Below, in pieces: positions 30,692-40,852 of a stretch of DNA of 64,000 nt. The notes beneath the pieces were generated by a model. That model was not told where the DNA came from. It was given only the letters and a program-made list of their open reading frames with translations, and searched no databases. Source of the DNA: Cydia pomonella (taxonomy: Eukaryota > Arthropoda > Insecta > Lepidoptera > Tortricidae); contig NC_084725.1 in NCBI RefSeq assembly GCF_033807575.1, forward strand, positions 3,383,001 through 3,447,000, given 5' to 3'. Made by a program: the position numbers and the translations under genes. Each line of letters opens with the position of its first letter. Positions within the stretch are counted from its first letter, which is position 1.

Positions 30692-32206
30692 TCACTTAAG
30701 CTTTGAACGAAAGCTTGAAATATGATCAAATTTGCGCAATCCAAAAATAAATCTAATGCAAACATTTTGAAGTCGATCGAGTTTGTTCAATTGCTCTTCA
30801 GTAAGGTCTAAATAGCAGATATCTGCATAATCTAAAATAGGCAGAAGGAGAGACTGAGCAAGCGCAATTTTAGTGGCGAGAGGCAAGAAGTTACGAAGGC
30901 GACGTAGGGAACCAACTGTAGCAAAGATCTTCCTGCTCACCTCGCTGATCTGTGGAGACCAAGAAAGAGTTCGATCTATTATCACGCCAAGATTTTTAAC
31001 CTGGTTAGAAAAGGGAATGAGTACCCCATCGAATAAAACACCAGGTAAACTTTCGAAATCGACTCTTGCTATGCTTCTCGGGCTGCCAATGATAATAACT
31101 TGAGTTTTGGACGGATTAACATTTAAACCATAGCAAGAGCTCCATTCAGAAATGCGTTCTAAGTCGGTGTTAATGGAATGAACAACAAGGGGTAAATCGT
31201 CAAGCAGGCCTTGGGAGTAGATTTGGAGGTCGTCGGCATAGAGATGATAAGAAGAAAGGAGATTAGAAGTAATAGAATTTATGAAAATTGAAAAGAGTAA
31301 AGGGGACAGCACGCCACCCTGCGGAACGCCTGCCACCGTACTGTACCAAGATGAAAATAAAGAGTTATCAGCTTTAACCCGTTGCCGGCGACCATCCAAG
31401 TAGCTGTGAAACCACTTAACTGCTGCAGGAGAAACATTGAGAGAACGCAATACCCCCAACAAGATGTCAAAGTCAACGGTATTGAATGCGTTGCTAAAAT
31501 CTAACAACGTCAATACTGTTAGCTTCTGGTTATCCATTCTAGAACGGATATCATCGGAAATCTTTACTAGTGCGGTGACCGTGCTGTGACCGGAACGAAA
31601 CCCTGACTGGAAAGGATTAAACAATGAGTTTTTATTTAGAAAAGAAGTTAATTGCGACTGTACAAGCCGCTCTAAAACCTTTGAGAGGAATGGAAGAATG
31701 GATATAGGTCTAAAATCAGAGAAGGAAGAAGGGTTGGACTTTTTTGGAAGGGGAATAATGTCAGCGTCTTTCCAGGAGTTCGGAAAGCTACATAGAGAAA
31801 TTGAATTATTAAAGATATTGGTGATAATGGGAAGAAGAAGGTCTAGTAAAGGGAGTATCATATTCCGGCCCACACAGTCAACGCCAATAGCATTCGATGT
31901 TATGGATATAACGCTCTTCTCAACCTCACTCTCAGAGAAATTAGTGAAAGAGAAGGGAGAAGAATCAGGAATTGGCAAGGAGGAAAGATAGTTGAGTGTT
32001 TTAGCCTTATTTGGACCGCTAAATACAGTAGAGGAAGAGAAATGTTGGATAAGCTCATCTAAGTTAAGATCATTAGGTAAAGGATTATTAACAGGCTTAC
32101 CAACTCCAAAAGACTTCAGGCATTTCCAAATTGACAATATGGAAAATATTTTTACATAATTTGATGTATAGTTCGTGTCATCCACGATGACGTGCAGATT
32201 TGTCAA
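30692..32206 (-). CDS. Non-LTR retrotransposon reverse transcriptase, 504 codons
   Basis: Longest frame of the window. Order of motifs: WKDADIIPLPKK at about residues 145-156, FRPISILPFLSKVLERL at 165-181, GFRSGHSTV at 202-210, motif A LLDFSNAFNTVD (catalytic D about 236), AGVPQGGVLSPLL at 292-304, YADDLQIY at 323-330 (catalytic DD) and the thumb region to LDRLQNVCIRFIFG. This covers the full reverse transcriptase domain of a Jockey/CR1-group LINE. There is no endonuclease upstream. The frame stops at FRSKLK, short of the usual C-terminus, and AATAAAAAAAAC follows about 40 bp later. It therefore looks truncated at both ends or joined to foreign 3' sequence. The first ATG is within the fragment and is not a proven start. 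The frame is free of stops over 1.5 kb, so the copy is young or recently active. Confidence 0.88.
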   Translation of the reverse strand: MTNLHVIVDDTNYTSNYVKIFSILSIWKCLKSFGVGKPVNNPLPNDLNLDELIQHFSSSTVFSGPNKAKTLNYLSSLPIPDSSPFSFTNFSESEVEKSVISITSNAIGVDCVGRNMILPLLDLLLPIITNIFNNSISLCSFPNSWKDADIIPLPKKSNPSSFSDFRPISILPFLSKVLERLVQSQLTSFLNKNSLFNPFQSGFRSGHSTVTALVKISDDIRSRMDNQKLTVLTLLDFSNAFNTVDFDILLGVLRSLNVSPAAVKWFHSYLDGRRQRVKADNSLFSSWYSTVAGVPQGGVLSPLLFSIFINSITSNLLSSYHLYADDLQIYSQGLLDDLPLVVHSINTDLERISEWSSCYGLNVNPSKTQVIIIGSPRSIARVDFESLPGVLFDGVLIPFSNQVKNLGVIIDRTLSWSPQISEVSRKIFATVGSLRRLRNFLPLATKIALAQSLLLPILDYADICYLDLTEEQLNKLDRLQNVCIRFIFGLRKFDHISSFRSKLK

Positions 32207-32351
32207 ATCTAACCTTTAATAACATGGCAATACGAGTCTAGGCCCGCGTTGACGTGAATGACACGATCTATATATTAACCATAGTTATGTCCCTACGTTT
32301 GACATTTTTCGACTTTTTGATTATTTTAAAAATTAGGAGCGGAAAACAGTA

Positions 32352-32534
32352 CCCCTAGTGTAAATTTATTCGATGGCGTAACGTGACATTCGCGTTTGCG
32401 TTAAGTTTCATTTTGTATAGGATTTCGAGCTTCCAAAACGTCCCGTTTGGCGCGCTGTTTCTAAATCCTATACTAAATGAGACAACGCAAACGCGTATGT
32501 CACGTCACGAAATCGAATAAATTTATACTAGGGG
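32352..32534. mobile_element. Palindromic MITE, copy 2
   Basis: Ends CCCCTAGTGTAAATTTATTC and TTTATACTAGGGG; left TA at 32350-32351. 183 bp, collinear with 3528-3712. The right flank has lost the TA. Confidence 0.8.
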
Positions 32535-32574
32535 CTCTGATTTATAAATGTTCCTAACTCTTATAATAACTAAA

Positions 32575-32803
32575 AAAAATTATTATAAAAAAACAAAAAA
32601 CCCGACTGCACACAAAAAAAGAGGAAAACAAGCACCACAAGAATATTGTTGTTGATGGTAAGTATCGCAGGCAGAGGGTTGCTTATAGTCATTTTGGTTG
32701 TTGGTCCCCGCCTGCGATACTTACCATCAAAAACAATATTCTAGTGGGGCTTGTTTTCCTCTTTTTTTTGTGTGCAGTCGGGTTTTTTTTTATAATAATT
32801 ATT
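32575..32803. mobile_element. Long palindromic element
   Basis: Arms of about 95 bp pair closely: 'AACCCGACTGCACACAAAA' and 'TGATGGTAAGTATCGCAGGC' on the left, 'GCCTGCGATACTTACCATCA' and 'TTTTGTGTGCAGTCGGGTT' on the right, around a ~37-nt centre. The outer edges are AT-rich (TTATTATAAAAA / TTTTTATAATAAT). Known-looking lepidopteran hairpin MITE; arms contain GGTAAGT, a splice-donor-like word, on both strands. Confidence 0.85.
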
Positions 32804-33036
32804 ATTTTTACTTATAACATTTTTAGTTACCCCCATAAAATCTTATGACACTCTCGTGATCAAGACGAATCTAACGATACCTCATACGTCAAAATTCATC
32901 AAGCCGTTTAGGCTACAGGAGGCCACAAAGAAACAGACATACATACATACACTCGAAAAACATTACCGAAAAAAAGTCAAACGTACGGTAAACGTATGTA
33001 GTTGATATACAACAAACTTTGTGAAAATATTTTCAA

Positions 33037-33082
33037 TAATGTTGATATCCAGGGAGGAAAATGAGGACTACGTTCGTATGAT
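33037..33082 (-). repeat. End fragment of the 7270-7625 family
   Basis: 'GGAGGAAAATGAGGACTACG' and 'TTCGTATG' match the reversed left end of 7270-7625 over about 45 bp. Confidence 0.6.
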
Positions 33083-33089
33083 AAGATGT

Positions 33090-33940
33090 TATTCACGCGA
33101 GGATAATCACGTTTATTAAAATGTGTAGCAAAATTAGGGATACAAATTTAATACTATATATTGATAGGTTAATTACGTCATTCAAGTGAATAACGTTTAT
33201 TGAAATATGTGATAAAATTAAGTATATAAAATGAACACTAGGTATTATACAATAGTCCTGTATGTGTATTGTCATTACCTACTTTACCGACGGTTATAAT
33301 TATTCGGACATCGTAAAAGTTTCTAATCTTTAACTTTTTGAACGCCAAGAACACGTAAAGTCGTCGTTACTAGTCGTGCCCACAGCGCCAAGGGTAACTA
33401 TAGGTGTTATGGCGGACGCTTTCAAAGTAACCTTCACACTTTCGAGTTTAGCTCCCTTGTGCCCAGGAGCTTGGCGTTTGAGTGATGTTTGTGTTTATGA
33501 TATCAAGGTCCTCCACTTTCGTTTTTTAACGCGACGCGTCAACCAAAATTTAACCTCCATTTCTACCTGTTTAGTTTGAATAAAAATGTGACGTGTCCAA
33601 TTCGATTCATATTCCATTTCACTCGAGAACGAAGCTTTAGCTCCGGGCACGAGTAAATTTAATGGAATCCCTCTCAATCCGAGTCAGGAATATTCGAAGC
33701 AAGCCTTCCATGAATTTCATTTGAGCAAGGACATTTTAAAACAGTATCGGAATTATTAAATTTTTTCAGGCTTTAGTCGGGTTAGGTAGGTAATAAAAAG
33801 GTTGCAAAAAATGCTAAAAGAAGAGAAAATGGGAAAATGGAGCTTTTAGGAAATAGGGGCTACTTTATAAGACTTTAAATTATTCGCATTATATTTTTTG
33901 CATATTTCACGGTGATACATCGTAATGGTATCAGTATGGT
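33090..33940. other. No recognisable feature
   Basis: No gene or repeat identified; small frames have no motif. Confidence 0.4.
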
Positions 33941-33944
33941 AGTC

Positions 33945-33999
33945 AGAATGGTAGATACTTTTGAAACCTTGTTTGATCCGCTACTATTGATGCTGACTG
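33945..33999 (-). mobile_element. Right-end fragment of the 2762-2981 MITE family
   Basis: 'AGAATGGTAGATACTT' and 'TTTGATCCGCTACTATTG' to ATGCTGACTG, then TA at 34000-34001. Matches 2928-2981 with few changes; the left part is absent. Confidence 0.75.
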
Positions 34000-34004
34000 T
34001 ACGT

Positions 34005-35150
34005 CTGAATTAGTATCAAAAACATTACAAAACGATAGATCACAGCTAAATTTTTATAAGAATCATAAAAAAATAGCAAAAGCGGTTTTAATAATTAAGG
34101 CTCCTCCTCTCACAAAATACCATAAAACTGCGTTATTCTGAACCATTTTTATATCAAATATGATATTTTCTGAGTAGAAAAAAATATATAACAATCTACA
34201 AGATATGAGAAATGAATTGGTATTTCTGAAAATCTATTTTTTTTTAATACTCGTAATGAACTCACCTAACTAAAATAAGTTGTAACTTATTACTACTGCA
34301 ACTTTTACCGAAAATATATGAAACTTTATAATTGTTCTCTCAAAACACTACAAAATGTGTTAATTTTTTTCTTTTTGCAAATTCATACAACTGTGCCTCG
34401 ATTCCTTTTAAAATAAGCCTATATCCCGCCTAAGTTCCTATTATTTCCCCGCTCTCGTCCGTATAGTCAGTGCGGGGCAAGTTGTGTTGCTAATAGACGG
34501 ACCTCTGCTGCGTTTCGCGCACGAGCAAGCGAAATTCTATTTCGAACGCATAGTTCTGCCCGCTTAATCTTTTGCAGCGGGTGGTGCGGTGAAGTGTAAA
34601 TTCTGTCCAAACGCCCGAGGCCGTTGGTGTCGAGTGTAGCCTTAAGTCAGAATAATATAAATTATAAACACATGTTTCAATTAAAAAATAATGTACTGAA
34701 TTGATTTATTGTTGATGAGACGTATCTTTTCCTTGTTTAAAGTGCTCTATTTCAACATTATAATTTTTCTATTCGTATTGAACGCCATTTTATATTAACT
34801 ATACCCATATATTTTCTGAAGACCAATGAATAACAATGTAAAAATGAATGACATCCTTCAAACAGCCCCTTTAGAACGCAGCTCTACATTTTTGTCGTTG
34901 AAGAATGTCTTTGAGCCCTCAGGAGTGCTCGAGTTCTTAAGCTTCAATGGAGAGCGGTCAAGTGGGGAAGATATTTTTGACATAAGCATTTTGAGATTTG
35001 GATTCGTTTTAAATTTTTGTCTTCGAGTTGTACAGTCAGTGTCTAAATTAGTGTCAAAAGTGCATACTTTAGGCCTACCTAGATAAAATACCATTATCTG
35101 ATATAACTTAACAAAAATAAATTATGTTTCTACATATTATAGAATCTAGG
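34005..35150. other. No recognisable gene
   Basis: A GC-richer patch at 34435-34635 and a two-strand pair of ~80-codon frames at 34826-35094 without motif. I see no support for coding. Confidence 0.35.
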
Positions 35151-35154
35151 GATT

Positions 35155-35230
35155 AGTTGTCAAGCGGACCCCAAGTTACCATGAGCTGTGGCAAAAATTC
35201 CAGGACAAGGCGAGGTAGAAGAAGAAGAAA
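35155..35230 (+). mobile_element. SINE 3' end fragment
   Basis: 'TTGTCAAGCGGACCCCAAG' to 'AGAAGAAGAAGAAAG' corresponds to the 3' end of the SINE at 2470-3067 (reverse there). Confidence 0.7.
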
Positions 35231-35479
35231 GTATCCTTTTTCCAATTAAGCATTATTTTTAAAAACTTGAATAAGTTAAATTCATTTGGGTAGACATTGA
35301 TAAAAGTCGGGCATGAACTTATAGCAAAGGTGAAATTCGATGGCAATAGCAGCTGTTCACTGTCAATTTCCATGACAACATGAGTAACATTCACTGCCAC
35401 ATAACTGCCGTGATTAGAATATTCAATACACTTCACACTTAGCTCGACTTCACACTCGCTCAGTCAATCAAAAATATGA

Positions 35480-35575
35480 AATGCTTACATGTCCGGGGAT
35501 CGAACCCGAATCGTCGCTATTACCACCTATTACTAAACTGTTTGCCAACAGCGCCACTATAGGAGATTCGTCACA
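35480..35575 (-). mobile_element. tRNA-like SINE head
   Basis: On minus: 'TAGTGGCGCTGTTGGCAAAC' (A-box-like) and 'GGGTTCGATCCCCGG' (B box), about 60 bp apart. The cloverleaf is poor. More likely a SINE head than a tRNA gene. Confidence 0.45.
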
Positions 35576-35844
35576 TTACTGCCGTAATTACAACATTCAT
35601 TTTATCAAGGAAATTGACAGATACAGCGCAGCGCCCACGTCAATACCGCAGCAGCAATGCTGCAACAGTAATGCAGCTGCAGTTTATATCCAAATGTCAC
35701 CTTATCATCGACATATCACGTTATTGATAAGTACCACTTCAACTTTAAGGAATGCACTAAAGTTTCTGCTGGAGAAGTATCTAAATGGGTACAGAGTTGG
35801 TTGGTTTATGGATTAATAATACTATTTGTAAGAATTATTTTACC

Positions 35845-35930
35845 AGTTGTCAAGCGGACCCCAGGCTCCCATGAGCCATGGCAATATGAGCCGGGACAAC
35901 GCGAGGAAGAAAAAGATTGTACCATTTGTG
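35845..35930 (+). mobile_element. SINE 3' end fragment
   Basis: 'GTTGTCAAGCGGACCCCAGG' and 'CGGGACAACGCGAGGAAG'. Same family as 2470-3067 and 35155-35230. Confidence 0.75.
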
Positions 35931-35940
35931 CCCAAATAAA

Positions 35941-35947
35941 CTCTCTC

Positions 35948-35996
<49 letters not shown>

Positions 35997-36017
35997 TTCT
36001 CTCTCTCTCTCTCTCTT
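35941..36017. repeat. (CT)n microsatellite
   Basis: About 77 bp of CT repeats with rare CG/TT changes, adjoining the SINE 3' end. Serine/leucine and arginine/glutamate frames over it are artefacts. Confidence 0.95.
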
Positions 36018-36525
36018 CCTAGTTATGTATCCCACATGGAGGTGGGGTAAGGTTTCCTGCTTAACCGTCTCCACTTCGCCCACATCGTCCTCGGATAACT
36101 TGCACTCACTCATTACCCTTTAACACTACATCCTTCGATCGTTTTTAGGTCTGCTCCTGGATTTTCGACCTGAGATGGAAAGTAGTAACGCCCAAATAAA
36201 CATTAAAACCAAAACAATAATATTTTGCGAGTCGGCGAACGAAAGCACCTGCCTGCCGTGTGGGAAGAAAAAACAAGTCATTTGTTTAAGCTCTAAAAAT
36301 TAAAAATAAAAGTAAAATGGCTCGTTTTCCCAGATTATTTAAATGCGGACTGCAGAGAACACCCACGTGCACAACTAAACTATAGAAAGGTCACAGTTCA
36401 GTGCAATAAAAAGACAATAACTTTGTGAAAATTGATGACGGGATATTCTAGTAAATAGTTTCGAGTTAAGGTACCGTTTGGCTTCTGACTACAGGCCGAC
36501 ATTACTGCTCTAGTAATGCAGCCGA

Positions 36526-36640
36526 TTTTTTATGATTTAGGAGGCAATCGAGCAGACTGATCACCTGATGGTAAGTGATTACCGCCGCCCATGGACACCC
36601 GCAACACTAGAGGGGTTGTAAGTACTGCAGAAAACATCAA
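36526..36640 (-). repeat. LINE 3' end, second family, reverse
   Basis: 'TTAGGAGGCAATCGAGCAG', 'CACCTGATGGTAAGTGATTA', 'CCGCCCATGGACACCCGC' and 'AACACTAGAGGGGTTG'. Related to the 3' end at 57597-57830. Its first ~30 bp resemble the start of the satellite monomer at 11499-13549. Confidence 0.65.
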
Positions 36641-36694
36641 ATTCTCATATTTTTAGATAAAATTACCTTTTTTTGGCTTGTGCTTACCTTTCAT

Positions 36695-36805
36695 ACATTC
36701 ACTGCTAACTCAAGCTACGCGCCATGAGCGTAGCCATATGACAGGCTAAACCCATATGTAGCGAAAAACGCCTACGAACAGAAAAGCATCTAGGCAGTGA
36801 ATGTG
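36695..36805. mobile_element. TTAA-type MITE family, diverged copy 3
   Basis: ACATTCACTGCTAAC and GGCAGTGAATGT form the ends; 'CCTACGAACAGA' matches the inner part of 125-247. TTAA flanks are lost. Confidence 0.55.
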
Positions 36806-36809
36806 AAAT

Positions 36810-37210
36810 ATCCACCAACAGAAATTTAAACATGTAAGACTCATAATTACAACATAATAACATACAAACGAAAGTCTCAATTAAATCGATATTTACCTAT
36901 TGTTATTATTTACCTACTGTGAAAAGGTCGTTTAGTCACGGCACCGAACCAAGCTCCAATCTATTCATACAAGCCGCGGCGATTAAAGTAGCGAAAGGTC
37001 AAGAGTTCATCTGTGCGACATAGTCTAAGAGGCGGTGCCGTAAACCACCCAACTATATTCCAGTAGACTCCTTAACTCAAAAAAATCTTTTGAATTTAAG
37101 ATTAGTAGTTAAGTTTAAGATTATGTAATGTGATTTTTTATTGAAATAAACAGCTGAAATTTTTAAAAATTTAAAAAAAAAAAAATTTTTTTTTTGTACT
37201 AAGTACAGTA
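36810..37210. other. No recognisable gene
   Basis: Contains a loose inverted pair GTCACGGCACCG / CGGTGCCGTAA about 110 bp apart (36937-37034) and an A/T run at 37160-37194. Nothing firm. Confidence 0.35.
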
Positions 37211-37216
37211 TATTCT

Positions 37217-37321
37217 AGTGATATAATCAAGCTTTTCAATTTCGTACCTTACTTAGGCAACTCAGCAAGCTTTATTGCCTAAACACGGAACTCGACTGAA
37301 AAGCTCTCTGTTATATCACGA
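37217..37321. mobile_element. Small palindromic MITE
   Basis: 'AGTGATATAATCAAGCTTTTC' type left end pairs imperfectly with 'GAAAAGCTCTCTGTTATATC' on the right. About 105 bp. Confidence 0.6.
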
Positions 37322-37331
37322 TTGTATAATA

Positions 37332-37480
37332 GTATTTTATGCAACAGTTGTATAAGAAGGGTCAAAAAAGGCGAGTGGCGTGAGTTACAATGTGAGCCGG
37401 AGCCGAAGGCGTAGGCGAACATTGTAAAGGAATACGCCACGAGAATTTTTTGACCTACTTATACAACGTTGCATACAATA
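37332..37480. mobile_element. Palindromic MITE
   Basis: 'TATGCAACAGTTGTATAAG' with 'GGTCAAAAAAGGCGAGTGG' on the left pairs with 'CCACGAGAATTTTTTGACC' and 'CTTATACAACGTTGCATAC' on the right. About 149 bp, directly next to 37217-37321. Confidence 0.75.
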
Positions 37481-37564
37481 TTTTTCCTACGAGTCAACAA
37501 AAATAAATCTTAATTTAGGTAAACAAATTACAGCAAAAGTATATAGCCAAGACGCGCGAGCATA

Positions 37565-37800
37565 CCTTGTTACGCGCCCGGCCCGCGCCGGGCCGCGGCC
37601 GGCCGGTCGGCGACACCTCGTAACTCATGAGGCCCTGGTACTTGCTACTTGCTAAATTAATTTTTTGGACAGTTTTTTCTCAATTTTGGCCACCGTAGCC
37701 TACGGAGACTAACAAGCAACGCTAAGCGGTCTTCGTAGTCTATGGGTGTTGCTATATTACGGGTGTCACATGCGTGTTTCTGACTTATGAAGTAATTATT
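37565..37800. repeat. GC-rich palindrome and adjoining dispersed repeat
   Basis: 37570-37612 is a run of GCCCGCGCCGGGCCGCGGCC type. Then 'CCGTAGCCTACGGAGACTAA' and 'GGTCTTCGTAGTCTATGGG', phrases I know from lepidopteran repeats, run to about 37800. Confidence 0.5.
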
Positions 37801-38342
37801 TTTACTATGCAACCAAATGAATATTTTGTAAGTTGGCATCAATGCACTTAGTTTAAAACTGTATTCGTTTTGGTTTTGTTATGTTGGTAGCCATTAATCG
37901 CAGTAACATTATAGCTTATAAAAGCACAAGAGCTTTTATGAGGAATAGACAATATAGACTTTTCTTGAAACCTTTTATGTATGTTCTTATATTCGTGTTA
38001 ATGAATGCATAAATGACAGATAACAGTAGAGGAGTAGGAAAAATAGAATAGAATAGAATAGAAGAAATTTATTCAGAAAACGCTTAAGTTTAGGTATCTA
38101 ATACATGAGACGACAGAATCAATTTATTATAAAATACTATTACAGAAGTGAAAAATATGGGTCTCTATTGTTTCCCATAAAGTATTGTTTGTCCGCATTT
38201 TTGTTAGCCATAATTTGGTTTTTCTCAGAAATGCGTAACTTTTCAGGATCTCCATAAAACAAACCTAACCTATCTATAGGATAACCTATGGAAATTCCTG
38301 AAAACTTAACGGTTTCAGAGTTATGACTAATGATAATATGAC

Positions 38343-38618
38343 GACCGGTTTGGCCTAGTGGGTAGTGACCCTGCCTACGAAGCTGATGGTCCCGGGTTCA
38401 AATCCTGGTAAGGGCATTTATTCGTGTGATGAGCATGGATATTTGATCCTGAGTCATGGGTGTTTTCTATGTATTTAAGTTTTTATAAATATTTATATAT
38501 TATATATATATATATATATATCGTTGTCTAAGTACCCTCAACACAAGCCTTATTGAGCTTACTGTGGGACTTAGTCAATTTGTGTAATGATGTCCTATAA
38601 TATTTATTTTATTTATTT
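38343..38618 (+). mobile_element. Full-length tRNA-derived SINE
   Basis: tRNA-like head with A box TTTGGCCTAGTGGGTAG and B box GGGTTCAAATCC; the anticodon-like loop CTACGAA would be Arg(ACG). The body runs to 'GTGGGACTTAGTCAATTTG' and an ATTTATTTTATTTATTT tail. A perfect 10-bp target duplication ATAATATGAC lies at 38333-38342 and 38619-38628. A (TA)n run sits inside at about 38499-38521. Other copies: 42101-42359 (full, reverse), 793-890, 940-1048 and 52581-52665 (fragments). Depends on a LINE for movement; non-coding. Confidence 0.9.
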
Positions 38619-38639
38619 ATAATATGACTATCACTACAT

Positions 38640-39135
38640 TATGACTTTCAATAATTATGCCAAACAAAGGGATGCCGAAAAATATATCGCGTAGTTAACG
38701 ATTTCTTCAAAAAAAAGAGCCAAATTTGATATTCCGCTTAGAGTAACTAGTAACTAGCCCTTTAAGTGACGGCACGGCAGCGAAAACGTGAAAAGTATTC
38801 AAGTGGCGGGGCCCCGTTGGGTAGTCAGCGTGGATTTAGATAATATTACTAATTCAACTATTTAAGCTTATCTATGTATAAAAGTATATTGAAGCATATA
38901 TCGCTAGAATCAACATTAAATACGCTGTTCGAATAGAACAATTAAATGATTGTAATGTTCATGCATTTCGCCACACCTAATCGAACCCAGCAACAGTGTC
39001 AGTTTTCCAGTTTCCTAATTCAAAATGACTACCACCACAAAACAATGTTATGTTTGGAGGTAATTGCTATTTAATTTTCTAAGTAAGACTTCTAAAGTTT
39101 AGTCATAAAAAAGGACCTACCATACAATTTTTTTT
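38640..39135. other. No recognisable feature
   Basis: AT-rich; no gene, TIR or known repeat. Confidence 0.4.
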
Positions 39136-39139
39136 TATG

Positions 39140-39268
39140 ATATATTAAATTCTTTATTTACAATAACAATATACATAATGGATATATACAGATGATTACT
39201 ATAACTAGCTTATATCTAAAATTGAGGCATTGTACCAAGGATGCTAGCGGCATTTCCTCGTTGTATCG
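39140..39268 (-). mobile_element. Solo 3' end of the LINE at 63060-63770
   Basis: On minus, 'CGATACAACGAGGAAATGCC' to 'GTAAATAAAGAATTTAATA' followed by a short A run (T run on plus at 39130-39138). It matches the last ~130 bp of 63060-63190 and is cut off upstream: a 5'-truncated insertion. Confidence 0.75.
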
Positions 39269-39269
39269 T

Positions 39270-40060
39270 TTACAAAACAAACAGAACTCGGACTAGGCGG
39301 TCGCTCCCAGATGAACGGTCCTTAGCAACAAATTTTATACCACGCGTTATTGTATCTCTTACTGTATGTAATCCTTGTCCAACTTGCTACCTACTTTCGG
39401 GCGCTAGAAGAGCGTAAATATACTTCAAAGCGTTCACGTTTGCCACTAAGTACGGTAAGGTACTCTCTGATAGCCGACAGTTTACTGGTTTTCGCATCGG
39501 CCCGTGAGTGGTGGGCCGCCACTTGAAGGGAGTTATAACCCTATCATCGGTAGGTACTCCATTTATATGCCTTCAAAATTTACACTGATGACACTAGTTT
39601 TTAGTTTTAGCTTTCAGTGTCAATAATCGAGTAGTATATACTTAAACAATTTAACTTAACAAAAAATACTTAAGGAGGTGTTGAAATATTTATACAACTT
39701 TCTTAACTAACCCGTTAATAGTTGCTGTTAATAAAGCTAGATTTAGGTAAATCGTTTCTGCCGCGAGAAAACAGCACTTAAACGAATAAATAACAACTCA
39801 AGCTGGTGCCAAAATATCTTAATTGTACGAGTCACGACATATTCCCATCAGGGTCTTTCTCGACTTACGTCTTAACTTCTTAACCCCTTGTACGTTACGC
39901 CTATCGTGTGCGTTACGTCATCGTGAACATTGTTGCAATACACGAAGGTTGATATTTAGTTTGTTGTTCTGTCTGCGTTATGTTCCTATTTATTATTGGG
40001 GGTGTTGCGGGCCTTTGAGTGCCACGTCGACCAAGCAGTGATCTATTGTGACGGCCCTTT
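39270..40060. other. Unannotated; right part is LINE 3' UTR
   Basis: 39270-39800 shows nothing I recognise. 39880-40060 probably is the 3' UTR of the RNase H-bearing LINE relic at 40066-40494 (minus), which ends in HSK-stop at its right edge. Confidence 0.35.
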
Positions 40061-40065
40061 AAAGT

Positions 40066-40494
40066 TCATTTCGAATGGAATCCAGGAAGTTCTATATATT
40101 CGTTTGATATTGTTTGAGCCGTAATGTTCTGTACCTCATAGGGTTGTAATACGTGCCGCCCTAAGTAGAAACTTCTTTTTGACATTAGCGGTCCACGGGA
40201 ATAGAGAATGTGCATTGCAGTCTTCTCGGACCTGACAGAATCTGCATGTTGCATCTTATTTCTTTCCAATTGTACAGTTCTGGATTAGTTTTGAGTTAGG
40301 CTTAAGGGATTCTAGTGCTAGCAGAGCATCCCGGCTATCTGAGTTGATGTAGATATATTGGTATCTTAGGTTTTTATCCAGGTTAATCTCCGCACATTTG
40401 TTGACGGCGAAGACTTCTGCCTGGAAGATTAAGGCCTGTCTGCCTATGCTGACGCTAGCTCTGAGCTTAGGTCTCTCACCATAGATCCCACATC
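40066..40494 (-). pseudogene. LINE C-terminal relic with RNase H domain
   Basis: First frame (40494 downward): GCGIYGERPKLRASVS, then RQALIFQAEVFAVNKCAE and YIYINSDSRDALLALES. This is RNase H with the expected E in QAE and D in NSD. It stops after IGKK. A second frame (to 40066) encodes EKTAMHILYS, then GPLMSKRSFYLGRHVLQPYE and IELPGFHSK-stop, the C-terminal zinc-finger-like tail of such elements. The end of RNase H and the following linker are deleted. Elements with RNase H belong to I/R1/LOA-type clades. Clearly dead. Confidence 0.75.
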
Positions 40495-40852
40495 CTAAAT
40501 TATTTTAAAAAATTTGGTATTGAATGGATTTGTTGTACAATTTCCATGCTAATAATTAACGTAAATTCATAAATAACCATCTTTTTGCCTAAATTGTTAA
40601 TTGAAAGTCTCTTTAATAAATACTCCTGCCCTATCCTTGCCTTAGCCTTGTTTTTATAAAAGCACATATCTTTTATTTTTCTCGTATTCGAAATGACAAG
40701 TAGAGAGTTCAGTCTCGGACTATTGGCGCTCTCACAGCGTTACAGCTCCGAACTACCTCGATGGAATTAATGCCTTTCATCTCTTCTATCTACTATTCCA
40801 AGTCGCCTGCTCTCTTATTTACAAATTTGTATATTTATTCCTCACTTAATCC

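Noticed and set aside
34826..35094. Paired frames of 86 and 78 codons on both strands
   Set aside because: Open on both strands by composition alone; no recognised motif or splice context.
35801..36123. Three overlapping frames of 68-87 codons
   Set aside because: They are translations of the CT microsatellite and its complement.
38343..38420. tRNA-Arg gene
   Set aside because: It is the head of a SINE with a body, a tail and a target duplication; four other copies exist in the window.
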